Origin: Rubrivivax sp.
GTDB lineage: Bacteria > Pseudomonadota > Gammaproteobacteria > Burkholderiales > Burkholderiaceae_C
DNA length: 32,698 nucleotides
Reading direction: 5' to 3'
NCBI GenBank assembly: GCA_024641945.1
Contig: JAHECD010000050.1
Location: 1-32,698, forward strand
A program made the position numbers and the translations under genes. The notes under the pieces are model-generated. The model worked only from the letters and a program-made list of their open reading frames with translations, was not told the origin of the DNA and ran no database searches. Shown here in pieces: positions 23,777 through 32,571 of the stretch (its first letter is position 1; each line of letters opens with the position of its first letter).

Positions 23777-24367
23777 GTGGCCCCGCCCGCTGGCAAGGCC
23801 ACGAAGCGGCCCGCCGATCGCGTGGCCTCTCGTGGTTCGACGAAGCCGCGCGCCCCGGCATCGCCGAGCGCGGGCATCCGTCGAAGCGATCTTGGCGACG
23901 GCGGCCATGCAGAAGCGGCATCCCGCGTGCTGCGGCAGTTCCGCATCTTGTTCAATGCGGTGAAGGCGCACTTGCAGCAGGTCGAAAGGCGCGCCGGCGC
24001 GTCGGGGGCCCAGGTCTGGGCGCTGCACGTGATCCAGGCATGTCCGGGTATCGGCGTGAGCGAGCTCGCGCAGGCCATGGACATCCGCCAACCCACGGCG
24101 AGCATCTTCGTCAAGGCGCTCGTCGGTCAGGGGCTCGTCGACGCGCGGCGCGACGGACCCGACCGCCGCACGGTGCAGTTGCACGTGCTGCCGCGCGGTC
24201 TGGCCCTCCTGCGGCGCGTGCCAGGGCCCTACCAGGGCGTACTTCCCGAGGCGCTTGCAGCGCTCGATGCGCGCACACTGAACAGCCTGGAGAAACCCCT
24301 GGGACAACTCATCCAACGATTGGGCGCAGATCCGCGCCAGGGCGACGTGCCGCTGGCCGACCGGTAG
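23777..24367 (+). CDS. MarR-family transcriptional regulator (paralogue 2)
   Basis: A MarR regulator of about 196 residues. A long basic arm (GKATKRPADR, GSTKPRAPASPSAG) comes before the winged helix: ILFNAVKAHLQQVE, PGIGVSELAQAMDIRQPTAS and wing RRDGPDRRTVQL. The core closely resembles the regulator at 21405. The start is uncertain: GTG 23777, two bases after the Usp stop, gives an arm comparable to or longer than the paralogue; a second GTG at 23822 is possible, and neither has a strong ribosome site, fitting translational coupling. It precedes the CPA2 antiporter by 8 bases and may regulate the operon. Confidence 0.88.
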   Translation: MAPPAGKATKRPADRVASRGSTKPRAPASPSAGIRRSDLGDGGHAEAASRVLRQFRILFNAVKAHLQQVERRAGASGAQVWALHVIQACPGIGVSELAQAMDIRQPTASIFVKALVGQGLVDARRDGPDRRTVQLHVLPRGLALLRRVPGPYQGVLPEALAALDARTLNSLEKPLGQLIQRLGADPRQGDVPLADR

Positions 24368-24375
24368 CAACGACG

Positions 24376-25662
24376 ATGAACGAAATCGCGGCACTGCTGG
24401 ACATCGGCAGGGAGCTGCCGGTGCCCGAAGCGTTGTTCTGGGTGGCACTGACGCTCATTGCCGGCGCATTGCTGGGCGAGGCCGCTTTTCGCTGGCTGGG
24501 GCTGCCGCGGATTGCCGGCTACAGCGCTGCCGGGATGGCGGTGGCGGCAGCGGGCCTCGGGCTCGGCCTGGGGATCGGGCCCGGCTTGGGGGCTTCGGAC
24601 GTGCCGGCCCCACTGCGGCCTCAGGTGATGGCGGCCACCCGGCTGGTGGTCGATCTGGCACTTGCGTTGCTGCTGTTCGAGCTGGGCAGCCGCGTCAGCC
24701 TGCGCTGGCTGCGGCGCAATCCCGCCTTGCTGTGGACCAGCGCCATCGAAGCCGCCGTCAGCTTCATGGCGGTGGCGGCCGCACTGCATCTGCTTGATTT
24801 CGAGTTTCGCGCTGCGCTTGCAGGCGCGGCGCTCATCGTGTGTGCATCCGGCGCAGTGGTTGGCCGCATCGCTGCCGAACTGAGATCGGCCGGCCAGGTG
24901 ACCGAACGGATGATCATGTTCTCCGCCTTGAACACGTTGTACGCGGTGCTTGCGTTGAAGTTGATCATCGGCTGGGTCCATCTCGACGCCAGCGGAGACT
25001 GGGTGCAGGGACTTTCGCTGCCGCTGTACACGCTCGGCGGCTCCATCCTGCTGGCAGCATTGCTGCACCAGGCCGTGGCGTGGGTCCTGCGGCGCTTTGA
25101 GATGCGCAACGAGAACACGGTGCTGCTCCTTCTGGGCCTGATCCTGCTCGCGCTCACCGGCGCACGCATGCTCAACCTGTCGACCCTGCTCGTGCCGCTG
25201 CTGGCTGGGGTGATGCTGCGCAATGCCAGCGACCGGCCGTGCATCTGGCCGCGCCACTTCGGCACCGCCGGTGGCGTGCTGGTGCTGATGCTGTTCGTGG
25301 TGCTCGGCTCGTCGTGGTCGCCCGAGGTGCTGGTGGCCGGCGCGTTCGGCGCGCTCGCAGTGCTGGCGACACGCTGGATCGCCAAGGCCGTGGTGCTGGT
25401 CCTCCTGGCCCGCGCGAGCGGCATCGAAATGCGTCAGGGCTTTGCGCTCGCACTCGCGCTGTCGCCTGTGTCGGCGACGTCGCTGGTGCTTCTCGCCGAC
25501 CTGCAATCCACCCACCCCGCGTTGGCCGCGCAGTTGTCGCCCATCGTCCTGACGGCCGTGGCTGCGATGGCGATCATCGGCCCGATCACGGTGCAATGGG
25601 GCCTGCGCATGACGGGCGAACAACGGCTGCCGGAGGCCAGTGCCGCAAAGGCAGCGCCATGA
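24376..25662 (+). CDS. Monovalent cation:proton antiporter, CPA2 (Kef-like) membrane domain
   Basis: A 428-residue membrane protein of about 12 helices. It opens with [21 protein letters not shown], the typical first-helix region of CPA2 proteins, and continues with the helix [19 protein letters not shown] and the later [17 protein letters not shown]. It lacks the cytoplasmic TrkA-N/RCK domain that lets KefB/KefC respond to glutathione and NADH, so it is a Kef-like transporter core only. Probable role is K+ or Na+ efflux against H+. The start ATG 24376 is chosen over a long upstream frame that covers the MarR gene. It overlaps the next gene by four bases. Confidence 0.88.
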   Translation: MNEIAALLDIGRELPVPEALFWVALTLIAGALLGEAAFRWLGLPRIAGYSAAGMAVAAAGLGLGLGIGPGLGASDVPAPLRPQVMAATRLVVDLALALLLFELGSRVSLRWLRRNPALLWTSAIEAAVSFMAVAAALHLLDFEFRAALAGAALIVCASGAVVGRIAAELRSAGQVTERMIMFSALNTLYAVLALKLIIGWVHLDASGDWVQGLSLPLYTLGGSILLAALLHQAVAWVLRRFEMRNENTVLLLLGLILLALTGARMLNLSTLLVPLLAGVMLRNASDRPCIWPRHFGTAGGVLVLMLFVVLGSSWSPEVLVAGAFGALAVLATRWIAKAVVLVLLARASGIEMRQGFALALALSPVSATSLVLLADLQSTHPALAAQLSPIVLTAVAAMAIIGPITVQWGLRMTGEQRLPEASAAKAAP

Positions 25663-26783
25663 GTCTGGGCGCTTTTGCGGATTCGCGGTCGCTGACGCTC
25701 GGGGTCGAGCTGGAACTGCAGATCGTCAACCACCACGATTACGACCTCACGCCCACCGCGCGCGATCTGCTGCGCCTGATGGGAAAGCACAGGATTCCCG
25801 GAAGCGTCACGCCCGAGATCACCGAAAGCATGATCGAGCTGTGTACCGGCGTGTGCAGTGGCCACGCCGAATTATTGGGGCAGTTGTCGCAGATCCGCGA
25901 TGCGCTGGTGGATTGCGCGGGTCGGCTGAACGTCGGGCTTTGCGGCGGCGGCACGCACCCTTTCCAGCACTGGAGCCACCGGCGCATCTACGACAAACCA
26001 CGCTTCCAGGAACTGTCCGCGCTCTATGGCTACCTGTCCAAGCAATTCACGGTGTTTGGCCAGCACGTGCACGTGGGCTGCACCGGTCCTGACCAGGCGC
26101 TGGTGCTGTTGCACGGGTTGTCGCGTTTCATACCGCACCTGATCGCGCTGTCGGCATCCTCGCCCTTCGTGCAGGGCGCAGACACCGGCTTTCATTCGGC
26201 GCGGCTGAATTCGGTCTTTGCGTTTCCGCTCTCCGGGCGGGCGCCGTTTCTCACCCGTTGGGAGGATTTCAGCGCGTACTTCGACAAGATGGCGCGTACC
26301 GGCGTCGTCCAGAGCATGAAGGATTTCTATTGGGATATCCGGCCCAAGCCGGAGTTCGGCACGATCGAAGTGCGTGTGCTCGACACACCGCTCACGATCG
26401 AGAAGGCGGCCGCCCTGGCCGCATTCATCCAGTGCATCGCACGCTGGTTGAACACTGAACATCCGTTCGACCTGAAGGAAGACAACTACCTGCCCTACAC
26501 GTTCAACCGTTTCCAGGCGTGCCGCTTTGGCCTCGACGGCATATTCGTCGACCCGTCCACGGGCGACCACCGGCGGCTGCGCGAAGACATCGAGTCCACC
26601 CTCGGGCGGATCGAGACCCACGCGATGGAGCTGAAGGCCGAGGACGCGCTGCGCTACATCCGCACGGAGCTGGCTGGCGATGGCAATGACGCCACCTGGC
26701 TGCGCAAGGTGCAGCAACAGGAGCAGCTACTGCCCGAAACCGTGCGCCGGCAGTGCCTGCGGTGGGCGCAAGGCGCGACATGA
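25659..26783 (+). CDS. ybdK: YbdK family carboxylate-amine ligase (glutamate--cysteine ligase 2 type)
   Basis: A 374-residue GCS2 enzyme, normal length. The family's opening [13 protein letters not shown] carries the metal-binding glutamates, followed by [16 protein letters not shown], the HVHVGC segment and [13 protein letters not shown]. coli YbdK has weak gamma-glutamylcysteine ligase activity; the true substrate of most members is unknown. The ATG overlaps the antiporter stop (ATGA), so the two are made together. The pairing with a Kef-like antiporter is suggestive, because Kef systems are glutathione-gated. Last gene of the 22756-26783 operon. Confidence 0.94.
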   Translation: MSLGAFADSRSLTLGVELELQIVNHHDYDLTPTARDLLRLMGKHRIPGSVTPEITESMIELCTGVCSGHAELLGQLSQIRDALVDCAGRLNVGLCGGGTHPFQHWSHRRIYDKPRFQELSALYGYLSKQFTVFGQHVHVGCTGPDQALVLLHGLSRFIPHLIALSASSPFVQGADTGFHSARLNSVFAFPLSGRAPFLTRWEDFSAYFDKMARTGVVQSMKDFYWDIRPKPEFGTIEVRVLDTPLTIEKAAALAAFIQCIARWLNTEHPFDLKEDNYLPYTFNRFQACRFGLDGIFVDPSTGDHRRLREDIESTLGRIETHAMELKAEDALRYIRTELAGDGNDATWLRKVQQQEQLLPETVRRQCLRWAQGAT

Positions 26784-26994
26784 CCGCCGACCCCCCGCGC
26801 ATGGGACAGTCGGCTTGCCCGATGCACGGCGCCACAGCGCTCCGGTATGGCCACTCGACACTGCAATCCACCGCGCCGGCCAGGGCGCACCCGGTCACGG
26901 CCCGCAGCGCTGCTTTGAACACGATGCCCGCGCCTGGTGTCGGCGCGGTGGGCGCTTCTGTGCGATTCGGTCACCCCGACCGCTCACCCCCGCG

Positions 26995-28551
26995 TCAGTA
27001 GAGGTTGACCGGGAACGCCATGAAAAACACGTCTTCCACGCGCTGCCACCACGACCGCGCGGGTTGCCGGTAGACCGTCTCGCGGTCGTTGGTCCAGCGC
27101 AGCGTTCCGTTCGCGTCCACGGCCACGCGCCAGCTGTTGGCGGGCCGCAGGTCGCGTTCGATCAGCTCGGCCAGGGCCCCGGCCAGACCGGGGCTCTCGA
27201 CGATCACCCCCATCTCGGTATTCAGGTTGGCCGATCGAGGGTCGAAGTTCATCGAGCCGATGTAGACCCGTTGACGATCGATCACCATCGCCTTGCTGTG
27301 CAGCCCCATGAAACCGGCGCGTGTCGGCGCGGTATCGGCAATGCCGGCTTGGATCGCCGCATCGTGGCGCATCTCGTACAAGTCCGCCCCCGCATCCAGA
27401 ATGCGCCGCCGCCACTGCTTGTAGTGACTGTTCACCGCCGGCACATCGTGGGTGGCCAGCGAATTCGTCAGCACCTTGATCGCCACGCCCTGCGCGTGCA
27501 GCCGGCGTGCGCTCTCGATGGTGCGCTCGGTGGGGATGATGTACGCATTGACGATCAGGACCTCGCGGCGGGCCGTTGCAGCCAGGTCGTAGATCACCTC
27601 GACGAGATCCTGGCGGATGGCACCGCTCGCCACATGGTCGGTCTGAACGCTGCTGGTGCCGATGTGCAGCCGTTCGCCGAGCGCCGCCAGCTCGTCCTTC
27701 CAGTCGCGCGGCGCAATCCGAAAGCGAGCCAGTGCAGGATCGCGGGCCAGTTCGTCGTCGAGCCGGGCCCTCACGGCGGTGTCGGCCGGCGGCGGCGCGG
27801 CCTGCGGACGCTTCAAGGCGCTTGCGGGCATTACCCATTGGCTGTTCCAGTATTCGTCGAAGACCGCCGAAGCCTGCCGCGCGACGGGCCCGATCCCGAT
27901 CACGTCGAGGTCGTGGAAGTTGAACTCGGCGTTCAGCCCCATGTATTCGTCGCCGATGTTGCGTCCCCCCAGGATCGTCGCCTGGTTGTCGACGACCATG
28001 GCCTTGTGGTGCATCCGATGGTTGACACGGTCCATCTCGATCACCGACTCGCCGACCCGCCCGCCCAGCGAGCGGTCGCGCCAGGGATTGAACAGACGAA
28101 GTTCCAGGTTCGGATGGTCGTCGATCCAGGCCGCAACGTCGTCACGCATCACGACCTTCTCGGAGGTCTCCAACAGGGTATTCAGGTCGTCGACCAGCAT
28201 GCGTACCTTGACCCCGCGATCGGAAGCGTCGAGCAGCCTCTGGACGAGCAGGCGGCCACTGGCGTCGCCGTGCCAGAGGTAGTACTGCACATCGATCGAA
28301 TGCCGCGCGGAATCGATCAGCGCGAGCCGCCAGCGCAGGCCGTCCTCGTTGCGGTCGAGCAGCTCGAACCCCGAAGCCTCGGGCCCGTGCCGTCGGCGAA
28401 TGTCGGCCTCCATCGCCGCAAAGCCGCCATCGCTGCGCGCGGGCTGCGCATGCGACGGTGCGGGCCGCGCATACGGACGCACGGGCTCCAACGCGCAACC
28501 TCCCGCGAAGACGAATAGCGCCAGAGCAACCGACCATCGAAATACGCGCAT
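26995..28551 (-). CDS. Phospholipase D/cardiolipin synthase-like lipoprotein (ClsC-type)
   Basis: A 518-residue PLD-superfamily protein with two HKD motifs, HHKAMVVD followed by GGRNIGDEY, and HSKAMVID followed by GSMNFDPRS. Both motifs are intact, as needed for phosphatidyl transfer or hydrolysis. The N-terminus is a lipoprotein signal with lipobox AGGC about 18-20 residues in, so it probably acts at the periplasmic face of a membrane. Length and motif spacing fit ClsC-type cardiolipin synthases, with a generic phospholipase D as alternative. The start ATG 28551 has AAAGG upstream; a GTG seven codons earlier is possible. It follows the zinc-hydrolase/barrel gene by 32 bases, so both are one transcription unit. 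Confidence 0.92.
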   Translation of the reverse strand: MRVFRWSVALALFVFAGGCALEPVRPYARPAPSHAQPARSDGGFAAMEADIRRRHGPEASGFELLDRNEDGLRWRLALIDSARHSIDVQYYLWHGDASGRLLVQRLLDASDRGVKVRMLVDDLNTLLETSEKVVMRDDVAAWIDDHPNLELRLFNPWRDRSLGGRVGESVIEMDRVNHRMHHKAMVVDNQATILGGRNIGDEYMGLNAEFNFHDLDVIGIGPVARQASAVFDEYWNSQWVMPASALKRPQAAPPPADTAVRARLDDELARDPALARFRIAPRDWKDELAALGERLHIGTSSVQTDHVASGAIRQDLVEVIYDLAATARREVLIVNAYIIPTERTIESARRLHAQGVAIKVLTNSLATHDVPAVNSHYKQWRRRILDAGADLYEMRHDAAIQAGIADTAPTRAGFMGLHSKAMVIDRQRVYIGSMNFDPRSANLNTEMGVIVESPGLAGALAELIERDLRPANSWRVAVDANGTLRWTNDRETVYRQPARSWWQRVEDVFFMAFPVNLY

Positions 28552-28583
28552 CGCGGACCTTTGATTCGACACCGACCGCCGGC

Positions 28584-30578
28584 CTACCAGTAGTGCCGCC
28601 AGTCGAAGAACATGCGGATGCCGATGTGCTTCACGCTGCGCAATTCGGGAACCGCCGCGCCGGCCGGTGACTCGACCTTGGCGCCGAAGGGCTTGTCGAT
28701 GCCGCCGAAGAGCTGGAACACCAGGGTCGAGCTCTGATCGGCAGAGAACGAGCGGAACGGCCGGTACTCGAGGATCGGCACGTCGACGTATACCGACTTG
28801 AAGCGGACCAGGCGGCCGATGGGATATGTCGGTGTCGGCGGTGCGATCAGGTCCTGATCGCCTTGCAGGCCATACACGGTGACACCGACCTCGCGGCCAA
28901 GGACAAACTGGAAGCGACCGAAGCGGGTGGCATACCCCTGCTGCAGCCCGAGCAGCCCCCCATTGCTGGCGGTCACGGCGAGTGACGAAAAGCGCTCCCG
29001 GTCGAACAGGTACATCGGCGACAGCAGCAACAGATCACCCGGCACGAGGTAATACGGCGCGCGAAGACGCAACGACAGGCCGGACCGTGCCGGGATCGCG
29101 GCGCCGAGGTTGCCGTCAGTGACTTCGGTCGTCGAAGTGATCCGGTTGGTGGACGGCCCGTCGACGTGGTAGCCGAGTTGCACATAGGCCAGGCCGTCGC
29201 CGGCATCGCCCAGCGCGCCGTCGAGCCCGAGGCCTAGACGGACCCCAAACTCGAGGCCGGCAGCCGTGCCGGCGCTGATCTGGGACGCTTCGAAGCCCCC
29301 ATCCACGCGGCGCGCTTCGACCGAGCCGGCAATACCGACGAATGTGCCGAGCTCGCTGCGCGATCGCGGCTGCGCGCCCGGTCCCGGGCCGAGGCCAGGG
29401 ATCGGCGTATCGAGCAGCACCTGCTCGAGGGCGCCGCGGTAACGAGAGAGTCCCGGCCCGAAACGGTCTCCCCGTTCGGGAAAGCTCGCATTGGTGCAAA
29501 TGTCGAAATCGTCGGCCGACGTGACATCGCTCGCTGCATGTGGCAGGTCGTATTCACGCGGCGCACCCACGGCGGCATCGATCACCTGCGCCAGGCTTGC
29601 GCGCACGGTCCGGGCGGTCAGCCCGCCATCCTCCGGCCGCATATGGGCGTCGCCCATCAAGACGATCGAGTTGTCCCGCCCCTTCCAGGTGAAAGCCTCG
29701 AGACCGTTCTCGTTATAGAAGTCGTGGGTGCCCTTTCGTTGGGACAGGTCACCCCAACTGCCGGCAATGTGGCCGGCAGCGAACATGTCCTGAAGGAAGT
29801 GCAAGGCAAAGGCTTCGTCGACGATTGCGGCACGCGCCAGGGCACGGCGCTCCTGCGCGTTCAGCGTGGACGACCCCAGACGCTCGGCCTTCTGCAGCGC
29901 GCTCACGTGGTACCAGACATAGACGCCTGCGGCATTCAGCGGCGCGCCGGGGCGCAAGACATGGACGGCGTAATCCAGCGGGTCCAGCTTGGTGTCGGAC
30001 CGCGGGACGAGAAAATGGGCCAGGTTGGAATCGGCTCGTGTCGCATACCTGGAATCGGCCCGCTGCAGCCGGGTATCGGCGATGCGCAGGGCGTTGGTCC
30101 ACTGGGCGCGCGTGGCCTTGTCTGCAAGCCGGCGGCGCACATCGGCCACGCTCGTGGGCAACTTTTCCGGCGCGCCGCCAGGCATCGCCGCCGAGATGCG
30201 CGCAAGGTCGTCCTTGAGCTGTGCCGCAATGTCGGCCACGACGAGGATCCAGTCCGCGTGGCGAACGACATCGAGCATCTGAGCGCCCGAACAGGAATGA
30301 TCCCCAGCGATGCCCGACAGGGCGGCCCAGTCGATGCACGCGGGCGCGACCCCTTGCGTGGGATCCGCCGCCTGAGCGCACAGCCGTGACTCGTTGCCCT
30401 GGCGGACCTCACTCCAGAGCCGATCGAACTGCACCTTGCGCGCCGGGTCGAGCCCGCTGACGGCGAGGACGGCAATGTCGCGGTGTTCGGGGTACACCCA
30501 GGCGCCGGCCGTTGCAGACCAGGCGACCACACAGGTCACGAATGCGACACGAAGCAGTCGAATCCAGACGCCAGCCAT
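28584..30578 (-). CDS. Exported zinc phospholipase C/S1-P1 nuclease-like domain fused to a C-terminal beta-barrel-like domain
   Basis: A 664-residue protein. The signal peptide ends TAGA before Trp27, so mature protein would begin with Trp followed by His at mature position 6 (WVYPEH). S1/P1 nucleases and bacterial zinc phospholipase C use an N-terminal Trp and a nearby His as zinc ligands, and P1 has the same W-x4-H spacing. A second ligand set is HFLQDMFAAGH with His260, Asp264 and His270, again the P1 spacing H-x3-D-x5-H. The part from about residue 410 consists of alternating amphipathic strands (LSLRLRAPYYLVPGDLLLL, YATRFGRFQFVLGREVGV) and ends FFDWRHYW, like an outer-membrane barrel with a terminal aromatic. 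Start ATG 30578 has GGAG upstream. Enzyme and barrel roles are inferred; no named family recognised. Confidence 0.82.
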   Translation of the reverse strand: MAGVWIRLLRVAFVTCVVAWSATAGAWVYPEHRDIAVLAVSGLDPARKVQFDRLWSEVRQGNESRLCAQAADPTQGVAPACIDWAALSGIAGDHSCSGAQMLDVVRHADWILVVADIAAQLKDDLARISAAMPGGAPEKLPTSVADVRRRLADKATRAQWTNALRIADTRLQRADSRYATRADSNLAHFLVPRSDTKLDPLDYAVHVLRPGAPLNAAGVYVWYHVSALQKAERLGSSTLNAQERRALARAAIVDEAFALHFLQDMFAAGHIAGSWGDLSQRKGTHDFYNENGLEAFTWKGRDNSIVLMGDAHMRPEDGGLTARTVRASLAQVIDAAVGAPREYDLPHAASDVTSADDFDICTNASFPERGDRFGPGLSRYRGALEQVLLDTPIPGLGPGPGAQPRSRSELGTFVGIAGSVEARRVDGGFEASQISAGTAAGLEFGVRLGLGLDGALGDAGDGLAYVQLGYHVDGPSTNRITSTTEVTDGNLGAAIPARSGLSLRLRAPYYLVPGDLLLLSPMYLFDRERFSSLAVTASNGGLLGLQQGYATRFGRFQFVLGREVGVTVYGLQGDQDLIAPPTPTYPIGRLVRFKSVYVDVPILEYRPFRSFSADQSSTLVFQLFGGIDKPFGAKVESPAGAAVPELRSVKHIGIRMFFDWRHYW

Positions 30579-30923
30579 TCGCTCCACCCCATCAACTCCG
30601 ACGGCCACCTCTAGACGTTGAACCCGCCTGGCCGGCAAAGATGATCGCATGGGTCGAGTGATGCTCATACCAGTTCGCCCGTGACGCAACAACGGCTGCC
30701 TCTGCCTGGCCGCGGGCTCAGCGTCTTCTTCGAAGGTTTGCCAGCGCAGCCCTGCTGCCCCGCTGCCCCACGAGCGTGGCAGGGACATCAAGCCGGTCGC
30801 AGCAAGTCTCGCCCAGCGGGGTCGGGCGGTGACCCGCTGTGTAGTGCACGGCGAAATATTGCCACGCGGCCACGGTTTGGAATGGCGCGAAATTCACCGG
30901 TGGCGCTGCTCCCCGGTGTGGCG
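30579..30923. other. 345-base intergenic region before the tRNA fragment
   Basis: No supported gene. It should hold the promoter of the 30578-26995 unit and the sequence that lay downstream of the original tRNA gene. An imperfect inverted repeat near 30815-30840 (AGCGGGGTC with GACCCGCT) could be a weak hairpin. Open frames on both strands lack ribosome sites and protein-like composition. Confidence 0.5.
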
Positions 30924-30968
30924 TGGTAGGCCGTGTTGGACTTGAACCAACGACCAAAGGATTATGAG
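30924..30968 (-). tRNA. 3' fragment of a CAT-anticodon tRNA (tRNA-Met or tRNA-Ile2), integration site
   Basis: Read on the minus strand, the segment begins at the anticodon loop CTCATAA, continues through the variable loop and a perfect T-arm (GTTGG, TTCAAGT, CCAAC), then a 7-base acceptor strand ACGGCCT, discriminator A and encoded CCA. The 5' half is missing: the bases beyond 30968 cannot pair with the anticodon stem (TCCTT) and no D-arm follows. This is the footprint left when an element integrates into the 3' half of a tRNA gene. T-loop and variable-loop wording resembles tRNA-Ile2(CAT) as much as elongator tRNA-Met, so identity is left open. Confidence 0.88.
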
Positions 30969-30995
30969 GCCCTCAAACCGGGATTTTCTGGGACT

Positions 30996-31010
30996 TCCTG
31001 GGATCCAGGA
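30996..31010. repeat. Palindrome TCCTGGGATCCAGGA in the integrase leader
   Basis: Six-base arms around a central GAT, between the tRNA fragment and integrase gene, and preceded by another CTGGGA. Position suggests a binding site for integrase, an excision factor or a repressor. Confidence 0.5.
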
Positions 31011-31076
31011 TATCCATATATATCAATGACTTAGGTCTTCCGTCGTCTCCCGAGATTCCGTACCATTCCGCTCAAG

Positions 31077-31121
31077 ACTGGCACCAAACTGGCACCAGGA
31101 AAAAGTGTCCTCACTGGCACC
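31077..31121 (+). repeat. Three direct repeats ACTGGCACC, candidate integrase arm sites
   Basis: Perfect 9-base copies start at 31077, 31088 and 31113 (11 and 25 bases apart). They lie between the tRNA attachment fragment and the integrase start, where arm-type integrase sites are normally found. Overlap with the integrase promoter would allow self-control. Confidence 0.6.
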
Positions 31122-31178
31122 GGAGGGACTCGATACCCCAGTCGAGACTAACAACCGGGGCCTATCGACGGCGTTGAC

Positions 31179-32570
31179 ATGAGCTTGAACAGACCGGGCG
31201 GCATCTCCCCGCTCCTGAAATACGCCCCCGTCGGGACTTACGTGACGGTCGAGCAGCTGCCGCACGGCGGCTCGCTGCAGGCCCGCATGCTGTCCACCCA
31301 GGCTGTGCAGCTGTACTGGCGCTACTCGCTGGACGGCCGCACCTTTCGCGAGCCCATCGGCGTTCACGACCCTTCGGCGCCACCGAAGAAGATGGAGCCG
31401 ACCGGGCGCGGGTTCAGTCTCGCCGCCGCGCGTGAGCGCTGCCGCGAGCTGGCCATGCGGCATGAGCAGCATCGAGACGCCGGCGGGCTGCGCGGCGCGA
31501 GGCTCAGCGAGCGAGAACGCGTGGCGCAAGCCCGCGAAGAGCAGCGGATCGCAGAAGCGGCAGCTGCCGCGGCAGCCACAGAGCGGGCCAAGCACTCACT
31601 GGCCGCGCTGCTCGACGAGTACGTGAAGCTGCAGCGCAGCAAAGGTCGTATCAGCGCGCGCGAGGCCGAGGGCATCTTCGACCTGCATGTCGTGGAGGCC
31701 TGGCCCGCCATCGCCGAGGCGCCTGCGTCCGACCTGTCGCAGGAGCAGGTGGTGGACATGCTGCGCAGGCTGGTCGAGCAAGGCAAGGGCCGCACTTCCA
31801 ACAAGCTGCGCACCTACCTCCGTGCGGCCTACCAGTGCGCGATCGACGTGCGCGTGTCGGCGTCGATCCCGGTCGCCTTCAAGGCTTATGGCGTGCAGAG
31901 CAACCCGGTCGCGCTGACGAAACGCGACCGTCAGTTCGACAGCGCCGACAAACGCCCGCTGACCGCCGATGAGCTGCGAGCCTACTGGCGACTGATTGAG
32001 AAGCTGCCGGGCCTGCGCGGACGGTGCCTGCGCCTTCACCTGCTGACGGGCGGCCAGCGCATCGAGCAGCTCGTCCGCCTGCGCTGGGCCGACGTGCGCG
32101 CCGACTCGATCACCATCTTCGACGCCAAGGGCCGCCCAGGTCAGGGCCCGCGGGCGCACACCGTCCCGATCACCAAGGGGGCTGCGCGCGACCTGCAGGC
32201 GCTCGAGCGCGTCGGCGACCAAGTCTTCTCCACAACGAAGGGCGTCAAGCCGATCTCCGGCACGACCCTGTCGGGCTGGGCCGTGCAGGTCGTCGGTGAT
32301 GCGATTGAAGGTTTCCAACTCAAGCGCGTGCGGTCGGGCGTGGAGACGCTGCTGGCCGCAAACCGCATCAGCCGGGAGATCCGCGGGCACGTGCAGTCGC
32401 ACGGGCTCACGGGCATCCAGGCGAGGCACTACGACGGGCACGACTACATGGTGGAGAAGCGGGAGGCGCTCGAGGTGCTGGCGCGCGAGTTGAGTCGGGG
32501 TCCAACAAGGTCCAAAGCGTCCAAGCCGCGGCCCATGGCGACATCGGCGAAGGCGCGCGCACCGCGCTGA
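31179..32570 (+). CDS. int: Tyrosine-type site-specific recombinase (integrase)
   Basis: A 463-residue integrase. The N-terminal part (residues 1-135) has a DUF4102-like feel (RYSLDGRTFREPIGV, FSLAAARERCREL), followed by a SAM-like core-binding domain (about 145-235) and the catalytic domain. Catalytic residues are Arg294 (GGQRIEQLVRLRW), a beta-strand Lys in FDAKGRPG, Arg385, His404 (RGHVQSH) and nucleophile Tyr418 (RHYDGHDY). In the usual HxxR box the His is Lys382 (KRVR), a substitution known in some tyrosine recombinases. The gene points away from the tRNA fragment into the element. It is intact and probably active. Confidence 0.94.
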   Translation: MSLNRPGGISPLLKYAPVGTYVTVEQLPHGGSLQARMLSTQAVQLYWRYSLDGRTFREPIGVHDPSAPPKKMEPTGRGFSLAAARERCRELAMRHEQHRDAGGLRGARLSERERVAQAREEQRIAEAAAAAAATERAKHSLAALLDEYVKLQRSKGRISAREAEGIFDLHVVEAWPAIAEAPASDLSQEQVVDMLRRLVEQGKGRTSNKLRTYLRAAYQCAIDVRVSASIPVAFKAYGVQSNPVALTKRDRQFDSADKRPLTADELRAYWRLIEKLPGLRGRCLRLHLLTGGQRIEQLVRLRWADVRADSITIFDAKGRPGQGPRAHTVPITKGAARDLQALERVGDQVFSTTKGVKPISGTTLSGWAVQVVGDAIEGFQLKRVRSGVETLLAANRISREIRGHVQSHGLTGIQARHYDGHDYMVEKREALEVLARELSRGPTRSKASKPRPMATSAKARAPR

Positions 32571-32571
32571 T

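Noticed and set aside
30718..30957. A minus-strand frame beginning MVVGSSPTRPT that covers the tRNA fragment
   Set aside because: Frames starting inside tRNA sequence with this wording are a common artefact; no ribosome site or protein features.
30924..30968. An intact tRNA-Met gene
   Set aside because: No D-arm or 5' acceptor strand follows, and the bases next to the anticodon loop do not pair with the 3' side of the anticodon stem, so only the 3' part is present.
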